This document shows positions 1 through 7,791 of a DNA stretch of 16,010 nucleotides, in pieces. Source of the DNA: Veillonellaceae bacterium SB90. GTDB taxonomy: Bacteria > Bacillota > Negativicutes > Selenomonadales > Selenomonadaceae. The position numbers and the translations under genes were made by a program. The stretch spans positions 1 to 16,010 of the forward strand of contig CABJCJ010000042.1 in assembly GCA_902364065.1 (NCBI GenBank), in the 5' to 3' direction. The notes beneath the pieces were generated by a model. The model did no database searches and was not told the origin of the DNA. It saw only the letters and a list, made by a program, of their open reading frames with translations. The stretch's first letter is position 1; each line of letters begins with the position of its first letter.

Positions 1-395
1 TCCTGCCAACTCTCGTATCATCTTCTTCGCTTGATGCGCTCATTTTCCCTGAAGCTTGCAACTGAATACTGTGATGATTTGGACCTGATTCCAGAACCGA
101 TATCTGTGATGATTTCAAATGGATTTCCTTGTGCGTACAGATAGGTCCTCAGATTCTCTACTTGTCGTTCAAGATCATCCTTTTGCTTGCGGCTTGATAC
201 CCTGCAATATCCGATGACTTTTCTGGGTGCGAACTGAATCCCTGTCACAGCACATAATTGCTCTTCTGAATAGTAGCGGTAGCCATTCGTCGAAGTATGA
301 TGAGGATGAAGCCTGCCGCTTCTATCCCAGTTTCTGAGAGTTTGTGGGGTGACCCCGATGATCTTAGCAAATTTATTGATCGTATAGTATTTCAA
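1..395 (-). pseudogene. tnpA: IS607-family transposase TnpA (serine recombinase), internally deleted remnant
   Basis: The N-terminal ~60 residues form a MerR-like helix-turn-helix (KIIGVTPQTLRNWDRSGRL, then GYRYYSEEQL). They are followed by the start of a serine-recombinase domain (VIGYCRVSSRKQKDDLERQ), which includes the likely nucleophilic serine. The normal reading stops making sense after ITDIGSGI, near position 87. From position 84 leftward another frame reads VQIITVFSCKLQGK, a TGA at 40-42, then AHQAKKMIRELAG, which I recognise as the C-terminal end of the same family. The middle, with the conserved arginine motif (DRLLRFG in relatives), is therefore missing, and the tail is out of frame and interrupted. 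The best start is TTG at 395, six bases after the ribosome site GAGGTGA (401-407); a GTG at 404 overlaps that site. The remnant may continue past the left edge, where a tnpB partner could lie. The region is AT-rich compared with its neighbours. The family call is firm; the deletion is inferred from remembered relatives. Confidence 0.82.
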
Positions 396-416
396 TGGTA
401 TCACCTCAATACCATT
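394..416. repeat. 8-bp inverted repeat over the -10 box, ribosome site and start of tnpA
   Basis: AATGGTAT (394-401) and ATACCATT (409-416) are perfect inverted copies around a 7-base loop. On the tnpA sense strand the loop holds the ribosome-binding sequence (TGAGGTG), one arm reaches into the TTG start codon, and the other arm overlaps the -10 box. It could be an operator for TnpA itself, whose head is MerR-like, or an mRNA hairpin affecting translation. The repeat is seen directly; its function is inferred. Confidence 0.5.
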
Positions 417-536
417 TTACCAATAAATTGACTTTCTATCAAGAGTATTTATAGTATTTTACAACTTAACTTCAACTGTTAGTTCCCTCCTGATACGGCA
501 GCAGCGCTCTGTCTCCCTGGAAGCATTCCTCTCCCA
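405..536. other. Intergenic region with the presumed outer end of the IS607-family remnant
   Basis: Positions 405 to about 485 are AT-rich like tnpA, while from about 490 the composition becomes GC-rich like the rest of the window. The mobile-element boundary therefore probably lies near 480-490. IS607-family elements lack terminal inverted repeats and do not make target duplications, so the exact edge cannot be read from the sequence. No terminator for the methyltransferase gene ending at 537 is evident. Confidence 0.4.
414..442 (-). promoter_or_regulatory. Candidate sigma-70-type promoter of the tnpA remnant
   Basis: On the minus strand TTGATA (437-442) and TAAAAT (414-419) are separated by exactly 17 bases, a near-consensus -35/-10 pair. 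The predicted start of transcription falls around 407, at the edge of the ribosome site, so the leader would be only about a dozen bases. That is short enough to leave doubt. The stretch is AT-rich, which raises the chance of a random match. Confidence 0.4.
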
Positions 537-1217
537 TCATTTCCGGCAGGTGAAGCAGGCGAAGGAACCGATCTGAGAGACCGTCACCTGCCGGTAGAGG
601 AGCCGCAGTTTCTCCTGCAGGCTGGACAGGCTGTCAAAGGGCGGCGTGAAATAGCCCTGCTGGCTGCAGAACGTCCGGACGAAGAGATCCGTCACGGCGT
701 TCTGTCCGCGAATGTAGACACAGCCGGTGAAAATTCCGTCCTTCCTCAGGACCCGGTGCGTCTCCCGGAAGGCCGCCGGCTTGTCGGGAAAGGCGTGGAA
801 GCCGTTGATGGACAGCACGAGATCGAAGGACTCGTCCGCAAACGGCAGATTGCCAACGTCCCCAGCCAAGAACTTCAGCCGCGACAGATCCATGGCGAGC
901 GCCCGTTCCCGTGCCTTTTGCAGCATCTCCTCCGAGAAGTCCAGGCAGGTGATATCCGCCCGCGGCAGATCGCGGAATACCGGAAGCGACAGCGCCCCGG
1001 TGCCGACGGGCACCTCCAGCAGCCTGCCGTCAAACCCGGCGGGAATCCCGTCAAAGGTCTGGCGGATGTATCGCTGGTAATTGGCTTCCGAAAAGCCCCA
1101 GAACACGCGCAGGGCCCAATGGCCGAGCAGGGAGCTGTTGGTCATCATGCCGTCATAGCGGGAAGACAACTTGCCGACACGCCGATAGGCCTGTCTCACT
1201 TTTACATAACGCTGCAT
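537..1217 (-). CDS. Class I SAM-dependent methyltransferase, substrate unknown
   Basis: The protein is 226 residues when started at ATG 1217, which follows AAAAGGAGGACGTAC, a strong ribosome site. An ATG at 1244 would add nine residues but has no such site. The Rossmann-fold SAM-binding motif LEVPVGTGALSLPV lies at residues 67-80, the acidic motif II residue is Asp93 (ITCLDFSEEML), and GDVGNLPFADESFDLVLS (119-136) corresponds to the later core motifs. HRVLRKDGIF (154-163) is the usual strand-4/5 region. This places it in the Methyltransf_11/UbiE-like group. The last ~50 residues, which usually set substrate choice, carry no motif I know. It stands alone between the IS remnant and nar, transcribed away from nar. 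A TAAAAT (1259-1264, minus strand) could be its -10 box, but no good -35 accompanies it. Confidence 0.8.
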   Translation of the reverse strand: MQRYVKVRQAYRRVGKLSSRYDGMMTNSSLLGHWALRVFWGFSEANYQRYIRQTFDGIPAGFDGRLLEVPVGTGALSLPVFRDLPRADITCLDFSEEMLQKARERALAMDLSRLKFLAGDVGNLPFADESFDLVLSINGFHAFPDKPAAFRETHRVLRKDGIFTGCVYIRGQNAVTDLFVRTFCSQQGYFTPPFDSLSSLQEKLRLLYRQVTVSQIGSFACFTCRK

Positions 1218-1337
1218 GTACGTCCTCCTTTTATCGATCTTCATCTTTATCTACATTCATTTTACCCAATCCTTTACCCGTCTGACTGTAATTTTTCTCA
1301 CAAAATTTTAGGAAAATAACAAATTCCTGCCGAAACA

Positions 1338-1351
1338 GTGATGTTTATCAC
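1338..1351. promoter_or_regulatory. Crp/Fnr-type operator upstream of narG
   Basis: GTGAT-GTTT-ATCAC is a perfect 14-bp palindrome. It differs from the Fnr consensus TTGAT-N4-ATCAA only at the outer bases and also resembles TGTGA-N6-TCACA. Its centre (1344.5) lies 41.5 bases upstream of the transcription start predicted from the TAAAAT box at 1374-1379, the classic position for class II activation. The Fnr-type protein encoded at 7792-8466 is the obvious candidate to bind it. Confidence 0.75.
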
Positions 1352-1373
1352 ATGAAAGAATATGGAACTAGGT

Positions 1374-1379
1374 TAAAAT
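1374..1379 (+). promoter_or_regulatory. Candidate -10 box of the narGHJI promoter
   Basis: TAAAAT is one base from TATAAT. The -35 window, about 1350-1355, reads ACATGA, which is far from TTGACA. That fits a promoter that depends on the activator bound at 1338-1351. The predicted start near 1386 gives a leader of about 42 bases to the narG GTG. Confidence 0.55.
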
Positions 1380-1427
1380 GATAAACAACATGAATTGCCA
1401 TGATCATTTTTGAGGAGGGATTTTGGC

Positions 1428-4400
1428 GTGAGCAATATCTTCAAAAAACTCATGTACCTTGTTCCGAAAGAACATTCCGAAAGTGGGCATCAGCAGCTCA
1501 ATGCCGGCGGACGCGACTGGGAAAACACCTACCGCGACCGCTGGTCCTTTGACAAATGCGTCCACTCCACCCACGGAGTCAACTGCACCGGCTCCTGCAG
1601 CTGGAACATCTACGTGAAGAACGGCCTCGTGGCCTGGGAGAACCAGATCCACGACTACCCGGAGACTTCGCCGGACATGCCGGACTTCGAGCCGCGCGGC
1701 TGCCCCCGCGGCGCTTCGTTCTCCTGGTATCTCTACAGCCCGCACCGCATCAAGTACCCGTACCTGCGCAGCGAGCTGGCGGAGCTCTGGCGCGAGGCCA
1801 AAAAGAACCACAAGACCGTGCTCGCGGCCTGGCAGAGCATCGCAAATGACCCGGCCAAGATGAAGCGCTACAAAGAGGCCCGCGGCATGGGCGGCTTCGT
1901 GCGCTCCACGTGGGAAGAAGCCTCGGAAATCGTGGCGGCTTCCATGATCCATTCGGCCGTCAAATACGGCCCGGACCGGAATTTCGGCTTCTCGGTCATC
2001 CCGGCCAAGTCGATGCTTTCTTATGCAGCCGGCCTGCGCTTCATGCAGCTCATGGGCGGCGCCGGACTGTCCTTCTACGACTGGTATGCCGACCTGCCGC
2101 CTGCAAGTCCGCAGGTCTGGGGCGACCAGACGGATGTGCCGGAGTCTTCGGACTGGTACAACGCGGGCTACATCATCACCTGGGGCTCCAATGTCCCCTT
2201 AACCCGCACCCCCGATGCCCACTTCCTGATCGAAGCGCGCTACAAGGGCACGAAGGTCGTCTCCATCGCCCCGGATTACGCGGAATCCACCACCGTGGCT
2301 GACACCTGGATCCCGCTGAAAGTCGGCAGCGATTCCGCCATGGCGATGGCCATGGGCCACGTCATCCTCAACGAATACTACTGGGGCGAACCGGCCAAAT
2401 TCTTCGTGGACTATACGCGCAAGTACACGGACTTCCCCTTCCTGGTGCGCCTGGAGGCCGGCAGGGACGGCAAGTATCAGGCGACGCGCTTCCTGAACGG
2501 TAAGGACATGGGACGCAGCGACAAGCACGCCGATTTCAAGCATTACGTAATCGATGAAAAGACCGGCAAACTCGTGGTCCCCAACGGCACCATGGGCGAC
2601 CGCTGGGACCGCAAGGCGAAGTGGAACCTCAAGGAAGAGGACAGCGACACGGGCGAAGCCATCATGCCGCAGCTCTCCGTTCTCAATTCCCGCGATGACG
2701 TCGTGGAGATTGAGCTGCCCTACTTCGGCAACGAGCGCGAAAATCGCACGCTCGTGCGCGCCGTGCCGGCCAAAAAGATCAAAACGGCCAAGGGCGATGT
2801 ACTCGTGACGACCGTCTACGACCTGACCCTCGCCAACTATGCTGTTGACCGCGGCATCGGCGGCGAAGTGGCGAGCTCCTACGAGGACGATGTTCCCTAC
2901 ACGCCGAAATGGCAGGAGAAATACACGGGCGTCCCCATGGAGACGGTCATCCACACGGCGAGAGAGTTCGCGGACAACAGCCTCAAGACCAAGGGACGCA
3001 CGATGGTCATCATGGGCGGCGGCATCAACCACTGGTTCCATGCCGATGTCGTCTACCGCACGATTCTCAACCTCCTGCTCTTCGTCGGTGCCGAGGGACG
3101 CAACGGCGGCGGCTGGGCTCACTACGTCGGCCAGGAGAAGCTGCGCCCCGCTGAGGGCTGGGCGCGCATCATGACGGGCCTCGACTGGAAGAAGCCGCCG
3201 CGCCTGCAGAACAGCACCTCCTTCTATTATTTCGCCACGGACCAGTGGCGCAGCGACGAAGTCGACGTGGCAGACCTGACGGCTGAGGGCGTAACGCCGC
3301 GCTACCGCCATGCCGGCGACTACAACGTGATGGCAGCCCGCCTCGGCTGGCTGCCGTCCTACCCCACCTTCAACAAGGGCGGCCAGCAGCTCCACGACGA
3401 AGCCAAAGCCGCCGGGGTCGATGTGAAGACGTACATCGTCAACAGCCTCAAGGACAAGAGCCTGCAGTTTGCCGCGGAAGACCCGGACAACCCCGCGAAC
3501 TTCCCGCGCAACCTCTTCATCTGGCGCAACAACCTCATCGGTTCCTCCGCCAAGGGCCATGAATTCTTCCTCAAGTACCTGCTGGGCACGAAGAACAGCC
3601 TGTTCTCGGAAGAGGAATGCCCGAACCGCCCGCAGGAGATCAAATGGCGGGAGAAGGCGGAGCTCGAGCAGCTGGAAGGCGCAGCCAACGGCAAGCTCGA
3701 CCTGCTCGTCGACCTCGATTTCCGCATGGCAAGCTCCGCTCTCTACGCCGACGTGGTCCTGCCGACCGCGACCTGGTACGAAAAGGACGACCTGTCCTCC
3801 ACGGATATGCACCCCTTCGTGCATCCTTTCCAGGCAGCCGTCGATCCCCTCTGGGAAGCAAAGACCGACTGGGACATCTTCAAGACGCTGGCCAAGAAGG
3901 TATCGGAAGTGGCGAAGGAAGCGGATGTCAAGCCCTACCACGATGTCGTGGCCATGCCGATCCAGCACGACAGCGAAGGTGAAACCGCCCAGCCAGGCGG
4001 CAGAATCCGCGACTGGAGCAAGGGCGAGTGCGAGCCCATCCCGGGCAAGACCATGCCAGGCCTCATCGAAACCGAGCTTGACTTCACCAAGGTCTACGAG
4101 AAGTGGATTGCCCTGGGACCAGGCGTGTCGGAAAAGATGGGCAGCATGTCCATGACCTGGGATTCGAGCGATGATTACGCCGAGATCCGCAAGCGCAACG
4201 GCATCATCACGAACAAGGACTACCTGTCCTACGGCATGCCCTCGATCGAGGATGCCAAGCAGGCCGCGGACGCCGTCATGGGTCTTTCCACCACGACAAA
4301 CGGCAAGGTTGCCGTCAAGGCCTGGAAAGCCCTCGAGAAGGAAACGGGCCTCGAGGATCTCGCGCGCCTGGCCAAGGACCGCGAGAGTGAGCGCTTTACC

Positions 4401-5109
4401 TTTGAAGAGATTGCGACACAGCCGCGCGAGACGATCACGTCGCCGACGTTTACCGGCAGCAACCAGAACCGCCGCTACACGCCTTTCACGACCAACGTCG
4501 AGGAAGCGCGTGCCCTTCCGCACCATCACGGGCCGCCAGTCCTTCTTCCTCGACCATGAGATGATGCACGAGATCGGCGAGACGATGGCCACCTACAAGC
4601 CCATCCTCGACTATCTGCCCATCAAGAACAAGCTCGGCGGCGTCAAGGAGATCACCTTGAAGTACCTGACCCCGCACAACAAGTGGAGCACGCACTCCAT
4701 GTACTTTGACAGCCAGCAGCTGCTGACGCTCTTCCGCGGCGGCCAGACCGTCTGGTTCAACGAAAAGGATGCGGCTGACATCGGCGTCCGTGACAACGAC
4801 TGGGTCGAGCTTTACAACCACAATGGCGTGGTCGTCTCAAGAGCCGTCGTTTCCCCGAGACTGCCGCGTGGTGTCGTCTACATGCACCATGCCCAGGACA
4901 ATCACATCAACGTGCCCGGCAGCAAGATTTCCGGCACGCGCGGCGGCACGCACAACACCCCGACCCGCATCCACATGAAGCCAACCCATATGATCGGCGG
5001 CTACGGCCAGCTCAGCTACGGCTTCAACTATTACGGCCCAACGGGCAACCAGCGCGATATGTATGTCGTGGCAAGAAAGCTGGAGGAGGTAGATTGGCTT
5101 GAAGATTAA
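1428..5109 (+). CDS. narG: Respiratory nitrate reductase alpha subunit NarG, frame-disrupted near 4504-4515
   Basis: NarG reduces nitrate to nitrite at a Mo-bis-MGD centre on the cytoplasmic side. The GTG start at 1428 follows GAGGAGGGA (1412-1419). From this start the FS0 cluster ligands fall at His49, Cys53, Cys57 and Cys92, and the Mo-ligand aspartate at Asp222 (WYADLPPASP), the same numbers as in E. coli NarG. The first frame runs 1043 codons to a TGA at 4557-4559 and ends in nonsense (ALPHHHGPPVLLPRP). The family sequence resumes one base over (VPFRTITGRQSFFLDHE) and runs to TAA at 5107-5109, through the C-terminal molybdopterin-binding domain (GGTHNTPTRIHMKP). One base removed near 4504-4515 would give ~1226 residues, the normal size. 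As written, the enzyme would lack its last ~180 residues and probably be inactive. The stop overlaps narH. Identity is certain; whether the lesion is real or a sequencing error is not. Confidence 0.95.
4501..4516 (+). other. Frame-change site in narG
   Basis: The segment AGGAAGCGCGTGCCCT is where the NarG reading moves by one base. Reading NVEEA then skipping one base to VPFRTITGRQ restores family-like sequence at the expected length, so one extra C or G in GCGCG is the simplest explanation. Loss of two bases from a CG or GT repeat is the alternative. No slippery run of identical bases or known programmed +1 signal is visible. Confidence 0.8.
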
Positions 5110-6517
5110 AGCACAGATTTCGATGGTCTTGAATCTTGACAAGTGCATTGGCTGCCATACGTGCTCCATCACCTGCAAGAATGTCTGGACCAACCGCCCA
5201 GGTGCGGAATACATGTATTTCAACAACGTGGAAACCAAGCCCGGCATCGGCTATCCCAAGAACTGGGAGAACCAGGAAAAATGGAAGGGCGGCTGGGAGC
5301 TCAAGAACGGCGAACTGCGCCTGTGCTCCGGCTCGAAGGTGGAGAGGCTTGCCAAGCTCTTCTACCACCCGGACCAGCCCGAAATGGATGATTACTACGA
5401 GCCCTGGACCTACGACTATGAGACGCTCATCAGTTCCAAGCGCAAGAATCATCAACCCGTGGCCCGCCCGCGTTCCCTGATCACCCAGAAGCGCATGGAG
5501 ATCAAGTGGGGCCCGAACTGGGAGGATGATCTGGCCGACGGACAGTCCGCCCGCCAGGACTACAACCTGCAGAACATGGGCGGCGATATCGCCATGGAGT
5601 TCCACGATCTCTTCATGAAGTATCTCCCGCGCCTCTGCAATCACTGCCTGAACCCCGCCTGCGTGGCCGCCTGTCCGTCAGGCGCCATCTACAAGCGCGA
5701 CGAGGACGGCGTGGTGCTCGTTTCGCAGGACGGCTGCCGCGGCTGGCGTCATTGCATCCCCGCCTGCCCGTACAAGAAGGTTTATTTCAACTGGCAGACC
5801 AACAAGGCCGAGAAGTGCATCTTCTGCTTCCCGCGCCTCGAGAGCGGCCTGCCCACGGTCTGCAGCGACACCTGCGTCGGACGTATGCGCTACATGGGCG
5901 TCCTGCTCTATGACATGGACAAGGTGAAGGCGGCTGCCTCCACGAAGAACAAGGGAGAAATCTACCAGAGCGTCCTCGATATCATCCAGGACCCGCACGA
6001 TCCGGAAGTCATCGCGGCCGCGCGCCGGGAAGGCGTCCCCGAGAACTGGCTGGAAGCCGCGCAGAACTCCCCGGTCTACCATCTGATCAAGGAATGGCAG
6101 ATCGCGCTGCCGCTTCACCCCGAGTACCGGACGCTGCCCATGGTCTGGTATGTGCCGCCTCTTTCGCCCATCACACGGCGGGTCGAGGCGGATGTGTACC
6201 TGCCCTCCATCGAGGAAATGCGCATTCCGCTCGCCTATCTGGCCGAGCTCTTTGCCGCCGGCAACACGGCAATCGTCTCGAAGATCCTCCAGCGCCTGCT
6301 GGATATGCGCTGCTTCATGCGCAGCCGCGAGACGGGCGAGAAGCTTTCCCGCAGCCTCGAATATTCGGACGAGACGTACCTTGCCATGTACCGGCTGCTG
6401 GCCATCGCCAAGTACAAGGAACGCTTCAATATCCCCACCGGCCTGCAGGGCGAGACACACGACAAACTAAGAGAACTGCAGGGAAGCTGCGGCTACCACT
6501 GTCCGGGAGGGTGCTGA
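5099..6517 (+). CDS. narH: Respiratory nitrate reductase beta subunit NarH (Fe-S electron-transfer)
   Basis: NarH, 472 residues, carries electrons from the haem b of NarI to NarG through one [3Fe-4S] and three [4Fe-4S] clusters. The first cysteine set is C16-x2-C19-x2-C22-x3-C26 (CIGCHTCSITC), with the same numbering as E. coli. The others are CNHCLNPACVAAC, CRGWRHCIPAC (where tryptophan replaces a cysteine, the mark of the 3Fe cluster) and CIFC followed by CSDTC. ARPRSLIT and LHPEYRTLPMVWYVPPLSP are family signatures. The TTG start at 5099 lies inside the last codons of narG, 9 bases after GGAGGAGGT, so the two genes overlap by 11 bases and are probably translationally coupled. The C-terminus is cysteine-rich (GSCGYHCPGGC). 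Nothing in the reading frame is broken. Confidence 0.97.
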   Translation: MKIKAQISMVLNLDKCIGCHTCSITCKNVWTNRPGAEYMYFNNVETKPGIGYPKNWENQEKWKGGWELKNGELRLCSGSKVERLAKLFYHPDQPEMDDYYEPWTYDYETLISSKRKNHQPVARPRSLITQKRMEIKWGPNWEDDLADGQSARQDYNLQNMGGDIAMEFHDLFMKYLPRLCNHCLNPACVAACPSGAIYKRDEDGVVLVSQDGCRGWRHCIPACPYKKVYFNWQTNKAEKCIFCFPRLESGLPTVCSDTCVGRMRYMGVLLYDMDKVKAAASTKNKGEIYQSVLDIIQDPHDPEVIAAARREGVPENWLEAAQNSPVYHLIKEWQIALPLHPEYRTLPMVWYVPPLSPITRRVEADVYLPSIEEMRIPLAYLAELFAAGNTAIVSKILQRLLDMRCFMRSRETGEKLSRSLEYSDETYLAMYRLLAIAKYKERFNIPTGLQGETHDKLRELQGSCGYHCPGGC

Positions 6518-7053
6518 TGATGAACAAGACAAACGAATATCAGGATACATTGATCCTGGCCGCGTATCTCTTCGCCTACCCCGATGACGCCTGGTGGGCC
6601 GGGCTGCCGGAGTGCCGTCAGGCGCTCGGAGCCCTCGAGAACCGGCAGAACAAACAGGCCATGGTCGACCTGCTCGACTACATCGAAGCGATGGGCCACA
6701 AGGCGTATGAAGAGCTCTACGTGCGCACCTTCGAGTTTTCCAGCAACACCAATCTCTACCTGACCATGCACGACCGCACGGACTTCGGCAAGCAGGCCCG
6801 CGAGATGCTGGAATTCAAGACCCTGTTCCTCGCGAACGGCTTTGACCTTGACAAGGAGCTGCCGGATTTCCTGCCGGCCCTGCTGGAGCTCACGGCCAAT
6901 ATCCCGGAAGGGCAGGCCGGCAAGGTCCTCGCCATGGCCAGACCCAAGATCGAGCTTCTGCGCCAGCGGTTCCTCGAAGCCAGGCTCGCCCACACCTTCC
7001 TGCTGGACGTTGTCCTGACGGAAGCCGATGAACTGAAGGAGGCGACGGCATGA
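6517..7053 (+). CDS. narJ: Nitrate reductase assembly chaperone NarJ (delta subunit)
   Basis: NarJ is a cytoplasmic, TorD-like helical chaperone. It binds the NarG N-terminus, helps insert the molybdenum cofactor and Fe-S cluster, and is not part of the final enzyme. The start ATG at 6517 overlaps the narH stop (TGATG) and follows GGGAGGG; a second ATG comes directly after. At 178 residues it is at the short end for the family. Recognisable stretches are AAYLFAYPDDAWW near the N-terminus, ELYVRTFEFSSNTNLYLT in the middle and LPDFLPALLELTA after it. Its stop overlaps the narI start (ATGA). The assignment rests on these motifs plus its fixed place between narH and narI. Confidence 0.93.
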   Translation: MMNKTNEYQDTLILAAYLFAYPDDAWWAGLPECRQALGALENRQNKQAMVDLLDYIEAMGHKAYEELYVRTFEFSSNTNLYLTMHDRTDFGKQAREMLEFKTLFLANGFDLDKELPDFLPALLELTANIPEGQAGKVLAMARPKIELLRQRFLEARLAHTFLLDVVLTEADELKEATA

Positions 7054-7715
7054 ATACTTTTCTGTACGGCGTACTGCCCTATATCGCACTGACGATTTTC
7101 GTGGCCGGCACCATTGTCCGCTACACCGTATTTGAACGCAACTGGACGACGAAATCCAGCGAGTTCTTATCCAAGCACGACCTCAAATGGTCCGGCCCGA
7201 TCTTCCACATCGGCCTTTTGATGGCCTTCGGCGGCCACTGCATCGGCATCCTCGTGCCGAAATTCGTCACGGAGGCGGCCGGCACGGATGAGCATATGTA
7301 TCATCTCATCAGCCTGGCCGGCGGCCTGCCGGCTGCCGTGCTCTTCCTCGGCGGCTTCCTGCTGCTGATGAAGCGCCGCTTCGCCGGCAGCGCCCGCATG
7401 AAGGTGAACACGAGCGGCATGGACAAGGTCCTCTACCTCGTGCTGTTCCTCACCATCCTGTCGGGAACGCTCGGCACGCTCTCCAACATCCCCGGCGGCT
7501 TCGACTACCGCGAGTCCATCTCGCCGTGGTTCCGCTCCGTGCTGATGCTGCAGCCGGATACCAGCCTGATGACAGGGGTACCGCCCATCTTCCAATTTCA
7601 TATGCTGATGTGGATGCTGACCGCCATCCTCTTCCCGTTCACCAGGCTCGTGCACTGTCTCAGTTTCCCCTTTGAATACCTCTTCCGCAGCAACATCATC
7701 TACCGAAAGAAGTGA
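7050..7715 (+). CDS. narI: Respiratory nitrate reductase gamma subunit NarI (cytochrome b)
   Basis: NarI anchors NarGH to the membrane and oxidises menaquinol through two b-type haems. It has 221 residues and five hydrophobic segments: around residues 4-24, 50-72, 84-107, 127-145 and 183-204. Four haem-ligand histidines are in the expected places: His53 and His63 in helix 2 (IFHIGLLMAFGGHCIG), and His184 and His202 in helix 5 (FQFHMLMWML, TRLVH). They correspond to His56, His66, His187 and His205 of the E. coli protein. The ATG at 7050 overlaps the narJ stop as ATGA, after AAGGAGG. It is the last gene of the operon; a strong hairpin terminator begins 8 bases after its stop. Confidence 0.96.
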   Translation: MNTFLYGVLPYIALTIFVAGTIVRYTVFERNWTTKSSEFLSKHDLKWSGPIFHIGLLMAFGGHCIGILVPKFVTEAAGTDEHMYHLISLAGGLPAAVLFLGGFLLLMKRRFAGSARMKVNTSGMDKVLYLVLFLTILSGTLGTLSNIPGGFDYRESISPWFRSVLMLQPDTSLMTGVPPIFQFHMLMWMLTAILFPFTRLVHCLSFPFEYLFRSNIIYRKK

Positions 7716-7723
7716 CGCATGAC

Positions 7724-7767
7724 AAAAACAGCGGCAGCATCCTTCGTTGGATGCCACCGCTGTTTTT
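7724..7767. terminator. Bidirectional rho-independent terminator between narI and fnr
   Basis: AAAAACAGCGG-CA-GCATCC (7724-7742) pairs with GGATGC-CA-CCGCTGTTTTT (7749-7767) around a six-base loop TTCGTT, with one 2x2 internal mismatch. The stem is GC-rich and has an A-run on one side and a T-run on the other, so it can stop transcription from both narI (plus) and the converging fnr gene (minus). Confidence 0.92.
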
Positions 7768-7791
7768 CTGGTTATGCCGGATCGTGCCAGG

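Noticed and set aside
4501..4559. Programmed +1 frameshift producing full NarG
   Set aside because: No slippery codon plus stop or rare-codon arrangement is visible at the shift, and NarG is not known to use recoding. Error or mutation is simpler.
2199..4592. 797-codon open frame on the minus strand opposite narG
   Set aside because: It is antisense to clear NarG coding sequence; high GC content with strong codon bias leaves the complement open. No domain is recognisable and no ribosome site precedes it.
6094..6516. Upstream extension of the narJ frame inside narH
   Set aside because: The open frame overlaps well-supported NarH coding sequence. NarJ similarity starts after 6517, where there is a ribosome site and a TGATG junction with narH.
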